From positions 6,657,180 through 6,721,179 of the forward strand of contig OX940872.1 of assembly GCA_954871525.1 (NCBI GenBank): a stretch of 64,000 nt of DNA, read 5' to 3'. The position numbers were made by a program, and so were the translations under genes. Source of the stretch: Parietaria judaica. Lineage: Eukaryota; Streptophyta; Magnoliopsida; Rosales; Urticaceae. Below, one piece after another: positions 60,935 to 64,000 of this stretch (the first letter of the stretch is position 1; every line of letters begins with the position of its first letter). The notes below the pieces were generated by a model that was given only the letters and a program-made list of their open reading frames with translations, was not told the DNA's origin and made no database searches.

Positions 60935-61056
60935 TCGAGAGTGAATCGAGAGCTTGCAACGTGAGAGATCTATGTCCACCTAATCAATTTCATTCCAACG
61001 ACATCATACACTCACAAATCACACTTGACTGTTTGAGGTGAGAAACTACGTCAACA
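60166..61056 (+). repeat. 3' LTR
   Basis: Starts TGTTGATGCACAAATTCG and ends CGTCAACA. Slightly longer than the 5' LTR mainly because of an expanded (AT)n run at about 60883-60928. Differences from the 5' LTR are mostly transitions, the pattern of methylated-cytosine decay. Confidence 0.93.
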
Positions 61057-61061
61057 AAACT

Positions 61062-61330
61062 CACGAAGAGTTTCTGCCCGTCGCGACGTTTCACGACGTC
61101 TACCAGACGCTTTGCGACGATCGCAATTCGGCGGTGAAAATCCCGACCAGTCGCGACCTATGGCATAATCGCGATTCTCTCCTTCTCTCTCTCTCTCTCT
61201 CTCTCGCTGTCTCACATGTTTGTCTCTCTCTCTCTGCCATCGCGACATGAAGGGTCACGACGCATCGCGACGGCTGGACCGGCGACTTCCGGCGATTAGG
61301 TCGCGACGGGTCGCGACGTCGTCAGTTTCA
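61062..61330. repeat. GC-rich island with repeated GTCGCGAC palindromes
   Basis: Right of the LTR duplication, a segment contains at least four copies of the 8-bp palindrome GTCGCGAC plus several near copies (CATCGCGACG, TTGCGACGATCGC), interrupted by a CT/CTCT tract at 61180-61207. No protein resemblance. It ends at 'aattaccactag', a phrase also found left of the retrotransposon (49652-49663). Origin unknown; possibly a transposon terminus. Confidence 0.5.
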
Positions 61331-61344
61331 CCTCTAATTACCAC

Positions 61345-62330
61345 TAGGCTATCCTAACAACCACAATAAATGTCATACTTAAAGGGGGTGAAAAACCGAT
61401 CAGAGAACTTATTGACAAACACAAAAGTACTTTAAGTTTAGTCAATTTCCCGATCTGTACTCGTATTTTTTTTTCTTTCTTTCTAGAGGTATACTGACAC
61501 GTGATGTTTTATAATGTTGATTTACGGAAAGTGGATGGAGTTACTTTTGTTGAACTGCGATTCCTTTTTCCTATAGAAAAACAACTTAAGTACCACTATA
61601 ACAGTCAATTCTAAGTGAAGTACTTTTGCCGCAGCTAGAACTTTTTTCAAAAAATAAAAGATTTAATTTACACACCGAACCCTTTGCTGCTCTTCACTGA
61701 TCTTTTTCTTCTTCACTTATTGCTCTTTCTTTTTCTTTGCTTAATTGGTAGATGAACTGAAAAAATCAGATTGGATTAAAATTCAAGAAATTAAACTGCT
61801 TCACATCTGTTCATTTTATTACGGATTGAAATCACCGAAATTAATCTTGTCGGTTTTAGTGTATCATGATTCATTATAGGGAACTTGATTATTTATTCCT
61901 CAAATCGCATAATGTTTGAAAATTATTCCTTTTTTTTTCTTTGAAAAATATTCCCCAAGACGATCAATAATCAATACTTAACATAAGAATTTTTATTTTT
62001 TATTTTTATAAACCTATAAATAAGGGGCGACAAACGTTTTAAGGACAAATTTGTGTTAAAGGTTTACCACAAAATTTTCAAATGTATATTTATATATGAA
62101 GTAATAATAGTTATTTATTAATAATCATTGTGTTATCGATGAAAAGAAACAAAATAATGTATTTTTTTCTCAATTTTATTTTATTAATGAGAATGATTTT
62201 ATTCATAATAAGACATGTACAAAAAGATACATTATTTTCTTAAAAAAAATTAAAAAAAAATTAAGAAAAAGATTGAAGATCGATAACATTCTTAAAAAAT
62301 ATGTAAATGTCGTCAAACTGAAATCTAGAT
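61345..62330 (+). repeat. Duplicate of the F-box gene flank
   Basis: From 'aataaatgtcatacttaaagggggt' on, this follows the order of 48655-49400. It also includes 'agatgaactgaaaaaatcagattggat' near 61750, matching the leader of the F-box gene near 45762. It is therefore a second, coding-free copy of an F-box neighbourhood, separated from the first by the retrotransposon. Confidence 0.65.
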
Positions 62331-63060
62331 TTGTCAAATCAAGTTAGTGAAATAGGAAATAACGTTAAGAATAAGGACGAAACACATGTCAAAAGCGAGA
62401 GAATTACTCTACTCTCTTCTGTTAATTTCTCTCTCCGAAAAGTGTTATTGAAGCAAGATCCGCATTAACAGCGCTTTTCAGAGAAGAAATTAACAAGAGA
62501 TAATATAGTAGAGACAGCCTGGAAAGCCGTGACTATTCTATGTGATTGCATTATCGCTAGATGATCGATTCCTTTTATAGATCGATGAGAATATAAAAAA
62601 GGAAATAGATAACTGAGCAGCGCTTTGTTAGCGTTGATCTAGTCGTTAAACTTGCTGTACAAGTCACTCCCACATGTCGTTTCTCATTGAAACGACAACT
62701 TGTTAATGACTTGGTCATGGTGCAAAGTGCAAACGACAACGTTTCAAAGGGGGTATAATATTACTCAAAGTGGCCTCCGTGAAAGCCGCAACGGCTGTAG
62801 TTTTGATTTTCTTTTTAGTTTAAAATGATTTTTTAATCTTTATTTTACTTTATGTTATTTGTTTGATCATTTTAGCTGTTGAAATTCGATTTTAACGAGT
62901 AATTAATCTGTCAATCAATTAAACTATTTTAATTAACGTTTTGATCAATTATACTATTTCTGTTAGTATCATTTCGCTACTGATTTGAAAAGAGATTTAA
63001 TTAATGAAATGCTTATATAAGTGTAAGTATAAAAAAATTATATTTAAATGAGAAAATACA
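62331..63060. other. AT-rich spacer
   Basis: Contains a short imperfect inverted pair near 62410-62490 ('ttaatttctctctccgaaaagtg' against 'cgcttttcagagaagaaattaa'), possibly a small MITE. No gene recognised. Confidence 0.4.
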
Positions 63061-63610
63061 GGCAAAAGTACAGCTTTAATTTTAACTATCTCAAAGTTCA
63101 CAGCTAATTTTAAAATCTTATGTTTTAGAGGTAAAAGTACCATTAACTTTAACAAAATATCAATATTTGTTGCGGCATAAGTTTTTAAATTATTATTAAC
63201 GATGTAAATTTTAAGTTATTATCATTTATTAGCGACATAAGTACTTAAGTTATTATCTTATACATAAAATATATAGAATTGGTGGATAAAATTACAAAAA
63301 TATCATAAGCTCTTAAGTTATTATTGACGATATAAATACTTAAATTCATATCAATTGTTCTATTTTTATAATTTTATCCACTAATTCTACATATGTGATG
63401 TATACGGTAGTAACTTAAATACTTATGTCGCTAATAAGTGATAATAACTTAAGTATTTACTTCGTTAATAATAGTTTAAGAACTTATACCGCAATAAATA
63501 TAAATGTTTTTTGAAAAGTAGCGATTTAGAACTAACGGCATAAGAATTTTTTAACAATTTATATTCAAAACAATATCGTATTTTTGCCTCTAAAAATAAG
63601 ATTTGCAATA
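63061..63610. mobile_element. Fold-back element (approximate limits)
   Basis: The left arm 'atcttatgttttagaggtaaaagtacc...ttgttgcggcataagtttttaaattattattaacg' is mirrored by the right arm ('cgttaataatagtttaagaacttataccgcaa...ttttgcctctaaaaataagat'). The arms of about 240 bp meet near 63340. No coding content; no clean duplication was found. Confidence 0.65.
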
Positions 63611-63628
63611 ACATACGATTTATGAATA

Positions 63629-63855
63629 ATAGCGGCTAAAGTAGCCAAACTTTCATGATTTGTCTCGATAAAGGTCCAAACTGGATTTATAGCGGCTAAA
63701 GTAGCTAAACTCGGTCAATATGTGGCAAGCACTAATTCCGTCCAGTCAAACTTAACATCTGTTAGTCTATCGCCACGTCACGTACACGTGGCAAACTTTT
63801 GGTATTTATGCCGTGATAAAACCAAAGTTTGGGTATTTATGCCGCGATAAACCAT
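63629..63855. mobile_element. Small TIR element with AGCGGC motifs (tentative)
   Basis: The left side has two copies of ATAGCGGCTAAAGTAGC; the right side, on the minus strand, has ATCGCGGCATAAATACCCAA and ATCACGGCATAAATACC. The inner inverted pair includes 'gccacgt-acgtac-acgtggc'. Similar in style to the element at 28352-28753. Confidence 0.5.
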
Positions 63856-63904
63856 TTTTTAATATTTTTTCACTTGTTCACGTCATCTAAATAAAAGTTA
63901 AAAT

Positions 63905-64000
63905 ATTATAATTCTGGGAGGACTCGAACCTATCATTTTCCCCCTCATAAAAGGACAATATAACCATCATTCAAACCACATTCACCTCACATTATATCTT
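63905..64000 (-). repeat. tRNA-derived SINE-like sequence at window end
   Basis: On the minus strand, TGGTTTGAATGATGGTTA resembles a polymerase III A box and GGTTCGAGTCCTCCC a B box. No tRNA cloverleaf can be drawn. The 5' limit may lie outside the window. Confidence 0.45.

Larger units (their letters stand above)
49674..61056 (+). mobile_element. Ty3/gypsy LTR retrotransposon, Tat lineage, full length but degenerate
   Basis: Two long terminal repeats (49674-50532 and 60166-61056) enclose gag, protease, reverse transcriptase, RNase H, a second RNase H and integrase regions in gypsy order. The element is flanked by a perfect 5-bp target duplication AAACT at 49669-49673 and 61057-61061. The second, archaeal-type RNase H domain and the region with an antisense coding frame before the 3' LTR are marks of the Tat clade. 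Coding is broken by frameshifts, in-frame stops and a 575-bp hAT-type insertion, so it is not autonomous. By eye the LTRs differ at roughly 30-40 of about 840 aligned sites. Confidence 0.95.

Noticed and set aside
1..64000. CRISPR array, prophage or operon structure
   Set aside because: Introns, codon use and transposon types are those of a plant nuclear genome; direct repeats are microsatellites, LTRs or transposon-internal.

Overview
This 64-kb window is nuclear DNA from a flowering plant, almost certainly a eudicot; the sequence alone does not name the species. The evidence is compact multi-exon genes with GT-AG introns whose products are plant-specific or plant-type (synaptotagmin-5, purple acid phosphatase 26, the chloroplast import receptor TOC90, a CHX antiporter, an FBD-type F-box protein), set in AT-rich spacer full of small DNA transposons plus one LTR retrotransposon. 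There is no bacterial or organellar content, no operon and no CRISPR.

Layout, left to right. 0.5-2.7 kb (+): the 3' half of a synaptotagmin-5-like gene, cut by the window edge. 3.9-6.2 kb (-): a complete nine-exon purple acid phosphatase (PAP26-like). 6.2-13.1 kb: spacer with a long fold-back transposon (itself hit by a small hAT element) and a hAT-type element. 13.26-14.38 kb (+): an intronless ARM-repeat protein. 14.9-15.5 kb: a second copy of the same hAT-type family, inverted relative to the first. 16.1-18.9 kb (-): TOC90-like GTPase. 20.1-23.6 kb: a decayed Mutator-like element with a truncated MuDR transposase. 24.5-27.0 kb (-): UBP22-like deubiquitinase. 28-31 kb: two miniature inverted-repeat transposons with perfect target-site duplications. 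31.2-35.2 kb (-): a five-exon CHX cation/H+ antiporter. 36.6-40.3 kb (-): a 20-exon TFIIH subunit TFB1 (p62) gene with one apparent GC-AG intron. 41.6-43.2 kb (-): ARPC3, whose first coding exon is only the ATG. 43.5-44.1 kb: a hAT-type element. 44.4-47.6 kb (+): an FBD relic and then an apparently intact F-box/FBD/LRR gene. 49.7-61.1 kb: a Ty3/gypsy retrotransposon of the Tat lineage, with LTRs, a 5-bp target duplication, dual RNase H, an extra antisense coding region near the 3' LTR, and a hAT-type element inside its protease region. 61.3-64 kb: a duplicated copy of the spacer downstream of the F-box gene, further fold-back elements and a tRNA-derived SINE-like head.

The host genes are unrelated housekeeping or signalling genes with no functional grouping. 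Exon models were built by eye; for every complete multi-exon gene the exon lengths sum to an in-frame CDS of the expected family size. No clearly new biological system was found. The least ordinary items are the antisense coding region in the retrotransposon, the dated nested insertions, the GC-AG intron in TFB1, and the family of fold-back elements sharing a GCGGCATAA-like terminal motif.
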